A stretch of 64,000 bases of DNA from NCBI GenBank assembly GCA_963732775.1, contig CAVTAR010000004.1, positions 433,288 through 497,287 on the forward strand, in the 5' to 3' direction. The first letter of the stretch is position 1. The number at the start of each line of letters is the position of its first letter. A model generated the notes under the pieces. That model was not told the origin of the DNA. It saw nothing but the letters and a program-made list of their open reading frames with translations, and did no database searches. Both the position numbers and the translations under genes were made by a program. This DNA comes from CAVRQM01 sp963732775 (GTDB lineage Bacteria; Pseudomonadota; Alphaproteobacteria; Acetobacterales; Acetobacteraceae). This document shows positions 25,766-34,061 of the stretch, piece after piece.

Positions 25766-25793
25766 GATACCGGCGCGTCGCGTGGAGGCGCGC

Positions 25794-26585
25794 ATGAATG
25801 CGGCGACCCGGATCCGCTTCTTCGGCGTGGCGGCCTACGAGATCGTCACGCGCGACGGGCGGCACGTTTTGGTCGACCCGTTCCTCGACGACAACCCGGG
25901 CAGCCCGGTCAAGTCGCACGAGTTGCCGCGCGTCGACCTGATCGTGGTGAGCCATGCCGCCTTCGACCACCTGGGCGACACGGCGGCGCTGGCGCAGCGC
26001 ACCGGCGCGCCGGTGATCTGCGGCGGCGAGGTGCGGGCCTGGCTCGCGACGCAGGGCGTGCCGGCCGAGCAGGTGCGCGCGACGACCTGGGGCATCAAGG
26101 TGGAGGTGGCGGGCATCCCCGTGCAGCCGGTGGAGTGCCACCACTGGTCGCAGATCCGGATGCCGGACGGCACCTTCGCCTCCGGCGTGCCGATGGCGTT
26201 CGTGATCGAGGCCGACCCCGGCGTGCGGTTCTATCACTACGGCGACACGGCGATCTTCTCGGACATGAAGCTGCAGGCGGAGCTGTATCGACCGACCATC
26301 GGCGCCGTCGGCATCGCCAACCCGCAGGAGATCCTGCACCGCAACCCGATGCCCGGACGCATGATGACCGGCGAGATGAGCCCGCGCGAGGGCGCACTCG
26401 CGGCGGAGTGGCTGGGTCTGTCGACGGTGCTGCCGTGCCACTACATCACCGTCGACGCGGACGTGGCCGAGTTCGAGCGCTGTCTCGCGGCGGCGCGTGC
26501 TGCCGGGCGCGCCGTCCCGCGCTCGATCGTGCTGCGGCCGGGAGAGTGGGTCGAGGTGCTGCCGGACGGGAGCGTCAGCCGGTGA
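25794..26585 (+). CDS. Metallo-beta-lactamase-fold hydrolase (UlaG/UPF0173-like)
   Basis: 263-aa MBL-fold protein. The metal motif reads SHAAFDH: His54, Asp58 and His59 are present but the second His of the usual HxHxDH is Ala56. Later segments include CHHWSQIRMPDG, FYHYGDTAIFSDMKL and a distal His in LPCHYITVDADVAEF. UlaG-type proteins open lactones, so a sugar-lactonase role is possible here. GGAGG precedes the ATG by about six bases. Its stop overlaps the dehydrogenase start (GTGA). Confidence 0.78.
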   Translation: MNAATRIRFFGVAAYEIVTRDGRHVLVDPFLDDNPGSPVKSHELPRVDLIVVSHAAFDHLGDTAALAQRTGAPVICGGEVRAWLATQGVPAEQVRATTWGIKVEVAGIPVQPVECHHWSQIRMPDGTFASGVPMAFVIEADPGVRFYHYGDTAIFSDMKLQAELYRPTIGAVGIANPQEILHRNPMPGRMMTGEMSPREGALAAEWLGLSTVLPCHYITVDADVAEFERCLAAARAAGRAVPRSIVLRPGEWVEVLPDGSVSR

Positions 26586-27589
26586 AGGCGGCGGTCTTCG
26601 ATGCGCCGGGCGCGATCCGGCTGGAGCGGCGGGCGACCCCCGCGCCGCAGCATGGCGAGGCGCTGATACGGGTGGGCGCTGCCGGACTCTGCGCCGGCGA
26701 CCTCTACATCTTCCAGGGCCGGAACCCGTACGTGACGTACCCGCGCGTCGGCGGCCACGAGGTGGCGGGAACGGTCGCGGCGCTCGGCCCGGACACCGAG
26801 GGTCCTGCCGTGGGCGCCCGCGTGGTGGTGGAGCCGTTCATCGGCTGCGGCGCGTGCTATCCCTGCCGGACCGGAAGGTACAATTGCTGCACCCGTCTCT
26901 GCATCATCGGCGTGCATCGCGAGGGCGGGTTCGCCGAGTTCGTCGTGGCGCCGGTGGCCAAGCTGCACGCGCTGCCGGCAAGCCTGTCGATGCTGGCAGC
27001 CTCGTTCGCCGAGCCGCTGGCGATCGGCGTGCACGCGCTGCGGCGCGCCGCGGTGACGGCGGAGGACACGGTGCTGGTGCTGGGGACGGGGCCCATCGGG
27101 CTCGCCGTCATCGAGGCCGCGCGAGCGCTCGGCGCGAGCGTGTGGGCGAGCGACATCGACGAGACGCGTCTGGAGACCGCCCGACGGTTCGGCGCCGAGG
27201 CGGTTGCCGCCGCGGACGTGGCCGCACGCACCGGGGGCGAGGGCGTCCCGGTCGTGGTGGAGGCGACCGGGGTTGCGAGCGTGATGCAACAGGCGACGAC
27301 GCTGGTCGCGGCCGGCGGGCGGGTCGTCGTGCTGGGGCTCGCGGGCCAAGGCGCCGAACTGCGCCTGCCGGCGCTCGACATCACGCGCCGCGAAATGACG
27401 CTGCTGGGCTCACGGGCGAGCGCGCATTGCTTCCCCGAGGCGCTCTCGCTGCTGGCGTCGGGCACGATCCGCACACCGAGCATCGCCTCGCCGTTGCCAC
27501 TCGAGGACGCGCCGGCGACCTTCGCGCGGCTCGATGCGGACCACGCGGCAGTGCACAAGGCGGTCTTCCTGGCCGAGGGCGTCACATGA
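26582..27589 (+). CDS. Zinc-containing alcohol dehydrogenase (sugar alcohol/threonine type)
   Basis: 335-aa medium-chain dehydrogenase. The catalytic zinc ligands are probably Cys37 (GLCAGD) and the His/Glu pair GGHE at 58-60. The structural zinc site is CGACYPCRTGRYNCC. The NAD-binding Rossmann motif is VLGTGPIGLAVIEAARA, with an acidic residue in SDID favouring NAD. GTG start overlaps the MBL gene stop; the stop overlaps the FAH gene start. Substrate unknown, probably a hydroxyl of a sugar acid or alditol. Confidence 0.88.
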   Translation: MKAAVFDAPGAIRLERRATPAPQHGEALIRVGAAGLCAGDLYIFQGRNPYVTYPRVGGHEVAGTVAALGPDTEGPAVGARVVVEPFIGCGACYPCRTGRYNCCTRLCIIGVHREGGFAEFVVAPVAKLHALPASLSMLAASFAEPLAIGVHALRRAAVTAEDTVLVLGTGPIGLAVIEAARALGASVWASDIDETRLETARRFGAEAVAAADVAARTGGEGVPVVVEATGVASVMQQATTLVAAGGRVVVLGLAGQGAELRLPALDITRREMTLLGSRASAHCFPEALSLLASGTIRTPSIASPLPLEDAPATFARLDADHAAVHKAVFLAEGVT

Positions 27590-28437
27590 GGCTCTGCACC
27601 TTCATCCATCGCGACGGCACGCCACGGCTCGGGCTGTACGGCAAGGCGGAGGTCGCCGACATCACCGGCGCCGGCGGGCCCACGACGCTGCTCGACGCGA
27701 TCCGCGACTGGCCCCGCGCGCGGACTGTCATCGAGACGGCAACGCCGCAGGCGCGCCGCCTGAAGCGTGCGGAGGTGACGCTGCTGGCGCCGATCCCGCG
27801 CCCCGGGAAGGTGTTGTGCTCCGGCATCAACTATCGCAGCCACGCGACCGAGAACCCGAACGCGGTGATGCCGGAGGAGCCGTTCTTCTTCGCGAAGCTG
27901 CCCTCGTCCGTGGTCGGCGACGGCGCCGCGATCACCCAGCCGCGCCGCTCGCGACAGGTCGACTACGAGGTGGAGTTCTGCGCGGTGATCGGCCGCACGC
28001 TGCACCGCGCCGACGAGGCGGAGGTGATGGCGGCGGTGTTCGGCTACACGCTGCTGAACGACGTCTCGGCGCGCGACGTGCAGTTCAAGGACGCCCAGAT
28101 CACGCTGGGCAAGAACTTCGACGGCTTCGCGCCGATCGGGCCGTGCATCACCACTGCCGACGCGCTGCCCCATCCGGACCGCGTGCGCATCCGCGCGGTG
28201 CTGAACGGGCGCGTGATGCAGGACGGGAACACGGCGGACTGGCTGTTCGCGCTGCCGCGCCTGATCGGCGAATTGTCGCACGTCATGCGGCTGGAGCCCG
28301 GCGACATCGTCAGCACCGGCACGCCGGCCGGCGTCGGGCTGTTCCAGCGCCCGCCGGTGTTCATGCAGCCGGGCGACGTCATCGCCATCGACGCGGAGGG
28401 GATCGGCACGCTGACCAACACCATCGTGTCGGCGTGA
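27586..28437 (+). CDS. Fumarylacetoacetate hydrolase (FAH) family protein
   Basis: 283-aa enzyme with the FAH catalytic domain in its C-terminal two-thirds. KVLCSGINYRSHATE, the metal-ligand segment VDYEVEFCAVIGR, the GYTLLNDVSARDVQ motif and STGTPAGVGLFQRPP are all standard. Family members are Mg2+-dependent hydrolases, decarboxylases or hydratases acting on keto acids, for example 2,4-diketo-3-deoxy sugar acids. In this operon it could cleave the final keto-acid product. ATGA overlap upstream; 13 bp to the lactonase-like gene. Confidence 0.88.
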   Translation: MRLCTFIHRDGTPRLGLYGKAEVADITGAGGPTTLLDAIRDWPRARTVIETATPQARRLKRAEVTLLAPIPRPGKVLCSGINYRSHATENPNAVMPEEPFFFAKLPSSVVGDGAAITQPRRSRQVDYEVEFCAVIGRTLHRADEAEVMAAVFGYTLLNDVSARDVQFKDAQITLGKNFDGFAPIGPCITTADALPHPDRVRIRAVLNGRVMQDGNTADWLFALPRLIGELSHVMRLEPGDIVSTGTPAGVGLFQRPPVFMQPGDVIAIDAEGIGTLTNTIVSA

Positions 28438-28450
28438 GGATCGAGGCCCC

Positions 28451-29740
28451 ATGAGAGTGGAGGCGGGGCCGCTCTCGGCCACGCTCGACGGCCTGGCGCT
28501 GCGCTGGGTGCGCTGGCACGAGGTGGAGGTCCTGCGCGGCATCGCCTTCGTGGTACGCGACGCGGCGTGGGCCACCTGCGTGCCGGCGGTCGAGATTGTC
28601 GCGCGCGATCTGCGCGACGGCGAGGTCTCGTTGCATGTGCGCGGGGTGATCGACGCGCCCCGCCTGGTGTGCGACGTGCGGCTGTCGCTGTCCCTCGGGC
28701 GCATCGTGGCGCATGGCACGGCGCGGGCCGGGCAGGCGTTCGCGAGCAACCGCACCGGCTTCGTGCTGCTGTATGGCGAGCGCTGCGCCGGTGCCGGGGT
28801 CGAGGTCGAGCATGTCGACGGCACGAACGAGCGGGCACGCTTCCCGGATCGCATCAGCCCGCACCAGCCGTTCATGGACGTGCGCGCGCTGACCCACAGG
28901 CCGCTGCCGGGCCTGCGGGTGCGGGTGCGGACCGAGGGCGAGACGTTCGAGATGGAGGACCACCGCAACTGGAGCGACGCCGGGTTCAAGCTGTACCGCC
29001 GGCCGCTCGCCGAGCCGCGGCCGTTCGTGATCGCCGCGGGCAGCGAGGTTGCACAGCGCGTGGAACTCACGCTCGGTCCGGCGGCCGTGGCAGCGGGCAG
29101 GCGGCCGCGGATCGCACGGGGCGCGCCGGCGGCAGAAGTGGCGGCGTTGCCGGAGGATGCCGCGCTGCTGCTCGCCGAGACGCGCACGGGTCGCGACCTC
29201 GCGGCGTTCGCGGCGCTGCTGTCGCACCGCGGACGACCGGGCGCCGTGCTGCTGCTCGCGGGCCCGGAGCGGCACTCCGCGATCGAGGCGCTGGCGGCGC
29301 TGCCGCCGCTGGAAGCGGTGCTGCTGGCCGATGCGACGGCCGCCGAGGTGCGTCACCTGCGGGCCACGCTGCCCGGGGTGCGGATCGGCGCCGGCTCGGC
29401 GGATCACTTCGTCACTCTCAATCGCCAGCCTCCGGCAGCGGGCGTGGACTTCGTCTTCTGGGGGGTGAGCGCCACCGTGCACGCGACCGACGACGCCTCG
29501 GTGCTGGAGACGCTGGGCACGCTGGCGGACCAGGCCCGGTCCGCGCGCGCGCTGGCGCCCGGCCTGCCGCTCTGGGTCGGCCCGATCGGCATCGGCCCGC
29601 GCTGGCAGGCCGATCCGCGCGACGCTAGCGGAATCGGCGCGGTGTTCCTGGCCGGCCATCTCGAGGCCTGGGCGGAGGCCGGGGTGGAGACGGTGATCCT
29701 GCCCGCCGACACCCCGCTGCCTCGTCCCTTGCGGCAGTAG
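28451..29740 (+). CDS. D-apionate-lactonase-like protein
   Basis: 429-aa protein. The region near residues 97-185 matches what I recall of the D-apionate lactonase (ApnL) family: TGFVLLYGERCAGAGVEVEH, DRISPHQPFMDVRALTH and FEMEDHRNWSDAGFKLYRRPL. Known members are, as far as I remember, longer; here the C-terminal half is compact and Ala-rich, so it may be a short form. The recognition rests on the conserved EMED-RNW motif and on the nearby oxidoisomerase-like gene. GAGG lies upstream of the ATG. It is the last gene of the module. Confidence 0.58.
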   Translation: MRVEAGPLSATLDGLALRWVRWHEVEVLRGIAFVVRDAAWATCVPAVEIVARDLRDGEVSLHVRGVIDAPRLVCDVRLSLSLGRIVAHGTARAGQAFASNRTGFVLLYGERCAGAGVEVEHVDGTNERARFPDRISPHQPFMDVRALTHRPLPGLRVRVRTEGETFEMEDHRNWSDAGFKLYRRPLAEPRPFVIAAGSEVAQRVELTLGPAAVAAGRRPRIARGAPAAEVAALPEDAALLLAETRTGRDLAAFAALLSHRGRPGAVLLLAGPERHSAIEALAALPPLEAVLLADATAAEVRHLRATLPGVRIGAGSADHFVTLNRQPPAAGVDFVFWGVSATVHATDDASVLETLGTLADQARSARALAPGLPLWVGPIGIGPRWQADPRDASGIGAVFLAGHLEAWAEAGVETVILPADTPLPRPLRQ

Positions 29741-29787
29741 CCCGCCCGCGCGCTGCCATGTTGCGCGAACGCCGGGCGCGGGTGGCG

Positions 29788-31084
29788 CTAGTCCGGTGCC
29801 AGCGGCGCCAGCCGGGCCTCGCTCCGGGCCGGTCCGATCAGCGGCAGCAGGTCTTTCATCGACGGACCGTCGGCCTCACCCGGGTCGTCGTCGCCGAGCA
29901 GCGCGTGACGCAACGCCGACGCCGTCGCCGCGTGGTCACGGCCGCCCGCGACGGCGGCGACCCAGGCGCGCCACGTCTCGCCGGACCACGGCATCGGCGG
30001 CAGTGCCGCCAGCGCCGTACGGGCGAGGCTGGGGTCGACGCCTGTCGCGGGCTGGGCGAGGTCGCCGCAGACCAGCTCCCACCAGAGGTCGGCCTCGCCG
30101 AGCCGGTCGATGCTGCCCCGGATCGCACGCCAGAAGCCCTCGTCCGCTCCGGGCGGCAGCCGCGCGGCCACGTCGGGGAACTCCCGCGCGGCCAGCCTGC
30201 GTCGGTTCACCCCGAGCAGCGTCGCCATGTCGAGCCGGGTGGGTGCCGCCGCCAGGTGCTCCGCGTCGAAATACCGTGCCAGATCCTCGAGCGATGCGGC
30301 TGCGGTCTCGCCGGCCGCGAGACAGAGGGCGAGTGCGTCCGGTTCCACGCCGTCGGCCCGCAGCCGACGCAGCCGCTGGTCCGGCGCCGCGAGCGGGGGC
30401 AGGTGCGCAAGTGTCAGCGGCGCGCCACCCAGCGCCTCGCGCAGGTCGAGTTCCAGGGCGGTGCCCGCCTCGTGCGAGGCGTTGCGCAGCGCGTGCGACA
30501 CGCCGAGGTCGAGGTCGTCGACGACGTCTGCGAACAGCCGCTGCGGCACGCCGTCGGCCCGCACCAGGACGGGGTCGGAGAGCGTGCCGAGGTCGATCGC
30601 GCGCCCGCCCAGCACGCGGTCGCGCCAGCGTACCGCGCCGCCCGAGAGGCGGAACCGCCAGTACCGGCCGCTTGCCGCCCGCCTCGGCGGCCGCGCGCTG
30701 CGCCGCGGTGAGGTGCAGCATGGCGCGGTCGTAGAGGGTGGGCTGGCCGCGCCGCACGCGGCGGTCGTGCTTGGCGCGCAGCTCCTCGGGGCTCTCGAAG
30801 CAGGGGTAGAGCCGCCCGTCGCGCCGCAACGCGTCGGCCGCCTCGGCATAGCAGGCCAGGCGGTCGGACTGCCTGAACAGCCGATCCCAGGAGATCCCGA
30901 GCCAGCGGAGGTCGCGCTCGATCGCCGCGGCCCATGCCGGCTTGCCGCGCGCGGTGTCGGCGTCCTCGATGACGAGCAGGAACGCGCCGCCGCCGTGCCG
31001 GACCATCAGCCAGTCCAGCACCGCCCAGCGTGCGTCGCCGATGCCGAGATAGTCGGTGGGCGGCGCGCCGAAGCGGACTCTCAC
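29788..31084 (-). pseudogene. Glutamyl-tRNA synthetase-like protein with degenerate catalytic motifs; +1 frameshift
   Basis: Class I GluRS homologue covering both catalytic and anticodon-binding parts. The N-terminal half reads VRFGAPPTDYLGIGDARWAVLDWLM from the GTG at 31084. After RAAAEAGGKRP the frame shifts near 30664-30668 and continues YWRFRLSGGAVRW to the stop at 29788; one extra base explains it. The total length is 432 codons plus one. The HIGH motif is GIGD, and the KMSKS loop is absent (PDQRLRRLR). The C-terminus MKDLLPLIGPARSEARLA is GluRS-like. Even with the frame repaired it is probably not a normal synthetase. GTGA overlap with the upstream hypothetical gene. Confidence 0.7.
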
Positions 31085-31497
31085 GCCCCCTCGTCGCCAT
31101 CCGGCGCATCATCCGGCGCGTCCTCCGGCGCGTTCTCGGGCGGATCGTCGCCGCGCGGGTCGAGTGCCCGCCAGTCGCGCTCCTCCTCGCTCGCGGGGCG
31201 GGCGGCGAAGTCGGCGAGTTCGGTGGCACTGCGCCAGCTCTCGTCGCCGCCGTCCACCACCAGCGCATCCTCGCCGAAGGCGAACCAGTCCTCCAACACG
31301 CCGCGCTCGTCGAGGCCGGGAGCCCGGCAGCGCTCGACACTGTCGCGCACGTAGCGGCGGGCGAAGGCGTTGGCCTGCATCAGCGTGGGGAAACCGCCGA
31401 CTTCCTCGGTGATGTTGTCCTCGGCGCCGCCGGAGAGGTCGAGGATGCGCACGCGCCAGCCGCCGGGCGGGGCGAACAGGTCGCTCACGGCGGCCAC
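31081..31497 (-). CDS. Conserved-looking hypothetical protein with acidic C-terminal tail
   Basis: 138 aa; I do not recognise a family. The N-terminal ~95 residues look like a compact domain (WRVRILDLSGGAEDNITEEVGGF, then LMQANAFARRYVRDSVERC). The last ~25 residues are low-complexity and acidic, with repeated PE/DAPD units. No signal peptide or membrane segment. It lies 10 bp downstream of nadE and its stop overlaps the GTG of the GluRS-like gene (GTGA), suggesting an operon nadE-hypothetical-GluRS-like. GTG codons at 31497 and 31488 are both possible starts. Confidence 0.7.
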   Translation of the reverse strand: MAAVSDLFAPPGGWRVRILDLSGGAEDNITEEVGGFPTLMQANAFARRYVRDSVERCRAPGLDERGVLEDWFAFGEDALVVDGGDESWRSATELADFAARPASEEERDWRALDPRGDDPPENAPEDAPDDAPDGDEGA

Positions 31498-31507
31498 CCG
31501 TGACGCA

Positions 31508-33172
31508 TCACGCCACCAGCGCCGTGAAGCCGTTGGTGATCGGATACCGCCGGTCGCGACCGAACGCGCGCGAGGTGATCTTCACCCCGGGCGGGGCCTG
31601 CCGGCGTTTGTACTCGGCGCGGTCCAGCATCCGCCACACCCGCAGCACCGTGTCGCGATCGAAACCCTGGTCGACCATCGCATCGACGCTGCGCTCGCCT
31701 TCGACGAGGCCTTCGAGGATGCCGTCGAGCACCTCGTACGGCGGCAGCGAATCCTGGTCGGTCTGGTCGTGCTTGAGCTCGGCCGATGGCGGCTTGCTGA
31801 TGACCCGCTCGGGCATCACCGCGCCATGCGGCCCCAGCGCGCCGGCGGGGAGGTGCTCATTGCGCCAGCGCGACAGCGCGAACACGGTGGTCTTGTAGAC
31901 GTCCTTCAGCACCGAGTAGCCGCCGCACATGTCGCCGTACAGCGTCGCGTAGCCGACCGACATCTCGCTCTTGTTGCCGGTGGTCAGCAGCATGTCGCCG
32001 AACTTGTTGCTGATCGCCATCAGCGCCAGGCCGCGCAGCCGCGACTGGATGTTCTCCTCGGTGATGTCGGCCTGCCGATCCTGGAACAGCGGCGCCAGCA
32101 TCGCGTCGACCGCGCCCATCGCCGGGGTGATCGGCACGGTGTCGCAGCGGATGCCGAGCAATGACGCACAGGCGGCGGCGTCGTCGAGGCTGTGGCGGCT
32201 GGTGTAGGGGCTCGGCAGCATGAAGCAGCGCACCCGCCCGGGGCCGAGCGCGTCCACGGCGACGGCTGCCGACAGGGCGCTGTCGATGCCCCCGGACAGG
32301 CCGAGGATGACGCCCGGGAAGCGGTTCTTGCCCACGTAGTCGGCGAGCCCCGTCACCAGCGAGCGGTAGACCAGTTCCAGCCGCTGCGGCTCCGGCGCGA
32401 TCGGCTGCGGCGCGCAGACCAGGCGCTCGCCGTCGCGCGTCCACTGCGTCAGCGTCAGCGCCTCGGCAAAGTGCGGCTGCATTACCGCCAGCGAGCGGTC
32501 GGGGTTGAGCACGAAGCCGGCACCGTCGAACACCAGCTCGTCCTGGCCGCCGACCTGGGCGCAGAAGACGAAGCCGAGCCCGGTCTCGACCACGCGATGC
32601 ACCGCGAGGTCGATGCGCTGGCGGTGCTTGTCGGCCTCGTACGGGCTGCCGTTGATCGACAGCAGCAGCTCCGCCCCGCTCTCGGCCAGCGTTTCCGACA
32701 CGGCCGGGAACCACCAATCCTCGCACACCATGACGCCGAGCCGGAAGCCGCGGAAGGCGACCGGGCCGGGCGCTGGGCCGGCGTCGAACACGCGCTTGTC
32801 GTCGAACACGCCATAGTTCGGCAGCTCGTGCTTGGCCCGCCGCGCGACGACCTGGCCGGCGTCGAGCACCCAGGCGGCATTGTACAGCCGGCCGGCATCC
32901 GCCCATGGTCCGCCGACGATCACGCCCGGGCCACCGTCGATGGTGTCGGCGGCGAGCTGGTGAATCGCCTCCTCGCAGGCGGCGACGTAGGCCGGCTTGC
33001 GCACCAGGTCCTCGGGCGGGTAGCCGGCGATGGAGAACTCCGGCGTCACCACGAGGTCGGCCCCGAGCCGCGCCGCCTCGGCCCGCGCGCGGCGGATGCG
33101 GCCGAGGTTGTGCACCACCTGGCCCTGGTGCGGGTCGATCTGGGCGAGCGCGATGCGCAGCGTGTCGGGCAT
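31508..33172 (-). CDS. nadE: Glutamine-dependent NAD+ synthetase
   Basis: 554-aa two-domain enzyme making NAD from deamido-NAD, ATP and glutamine. The N-terminal nitrilase-type glutaminase domain has the triad Glu45 (TPEFS), Lys114 (RRAKHE) and Cys150 (VMVCEDWW). The C-terminal synthetase domain has the PP-loop GLSGGIDSA, plus TGNKSEMSVGYATLYGDMCGG and SAELKHDQTDQDSLPPYEVLD. The ATG at 33172 begins the conserved MPDTLRIALAQ; upstream in-frame sequence is not conserved-looking. Nicotinate phosphoribosyltransferase for the same pathway lies nearby. Confidence 0.95.
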   Translation of the reverse strand: MPDTLRIALAQIDPHQGQVVHNLGRIRRARAEAARLGADLVVTPEFSIAGYPPEDLVRKPAYVAACEEAIHQLAADTIDGGPGVIVGGPWADAGRLYNAAWVLDAGQVVARRAKHELPNYGVFDDKRVFDAGPAPGPVAFRGFRLGVMVCEDWWFPAVSETLAESGAELLLSINGSPYEADKHRQRIDLAVHRVVETGLGFVFCAQVGGQDELVFDGAGFVLNPDRSLAVMQPHFAEALTLTQWTRDGERLVCAPQPIAPEPQRLELVYRSLVTGLADYVGKNRFPGVILGLSGGIDSALSAAVAVDALGPGRVRCFMLPSPYTSRHSLDDAAACASLLGIRCDTVPITPAMGAVDAMLAPLFQDRQADITEENIQSRLRGLALMAISNKFGDMLLTTGNKSEMSVGYATLYGDMCGGYSVLKDVYKTTVFALSRWRNEHLPAGALGPHGAVMPERVISKPPSAELKHDQTDQDSLPPYEVLDGILEGLVEGERSVDAMVDQGFDRDTVLRVWRMLDRAEYKRRQAPPGVKITSRAFGRDRRYPITNGFTALVA

Positions 33173-33382
33173 GGCCGGAAGGTAGGGTCGGCGGCGGCCG
33201 GCGGCAAACCCTGCCCGGCAGGTGCGCGCGGCTCGGCAGGCGGGCTGCGCGCGCCGGCAGCAGGGCGGTGATGTCGGCGGCGAGGGACAGCCGCACCCGG
33301 GCCGGGCCGGGCTGGGGGCGGACGCGACGGGATGTCTGTTCCGCGGCAGGCGCGCGGGACGGTTTCGTGCTAGGGATCGCTC

Positions 33383-33970
33383 ATGAGCGCCGCGCTTCGA
33401 CGGTTCGTCCCCATGGAGTTGTCCGAGTTCCTGCGATGGAATGCGGGTGACGGCCTGCGCTACGAGCTGGTGGACGGCGAGCCGCGCGCGATGGCTCCGA
33501 CCGCCAACAACCACGGCTACCTCCAGGGCGAGCTTGGGCGGCTCATCGGCAATCACCTGCGGGCGCGTGGCAGCCCGTGCGACGTGGTTAGCAACCCCGG
33601 CGTGGTCCCTCGGCTGCTGTCGGCGCGCAACTTCCGTATTCCGGACCTTGGCGTGATCTGCTCCGGCCTCCAGCCCGGCCAGCGGTCGCTCGACGATCCG
33701 CTGCTGCTGGTGGAAGTCCTCTCGCCCAGCAACCGCGCCGATACCTGGTCCAACGTCTGGGCCTATACCACCATCGCGTCGGTCGCGGAGATCGTGGTGC
33801 TGGACAGCGAGGCGGTAGCGGCGGAGGTGCTGCGACGCGGGCCGGGCGGCCCGTGGCCGGAGCGGCCGGAGCCGGTCGGGGCGACGGACCGGCTGAGCCT
33901 TGCCAGCATTGATTTCGGCGTGGCGATGGCGGACCTGTATGCGCGGACGGGGTTAGGCTCCGCGAGCTAA
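33383..33970 (+). CDS. Uma2-family restriction-endonuclease-fold protein (DUF820)
   Basis: 195-aa protein of the Uma2 family, a PD-(D/E)XK-fold group common in cyanobacteria and other high-copy families. The pattern LRYELVDGEPRAMAP, RIPDLGVICSG and LLLVEVLSPSNR carries the likely active-site acidic residues, although the usual Lys after EV appears as Leu-Ser. Its function is unknown in the family. It is a single gene, divergent from nadE. It sits next to an AT-rich segment that follows it. Confidence 0.82.
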   Translation: MSAALRRFVPMELSEFLRWNAGDGLRYELVDGEPRAMAPTANNHGYLQGELGRLIGNHLRARGSPCDVVSNPGVVPRLLSARNFRIPDLGVICSGLQPGQRSLDDPLLLVEVLSPSNRADTWSNVWAYTTIASVAEIVVLDSEAVAAEVLRRGPGGPWPERPEPVGATDRLSLASIDFGVAMADLYARTGLGSAS

Positions 33971-34061
33971 GCGTACACCGAGAAGGAGCAGAGCCAAATT
34001 TCCATGCCAACGGAAGCCTCCTACTTGTCTCTACTGCGTGTGTCCTGCGGGTCTGCTAATC

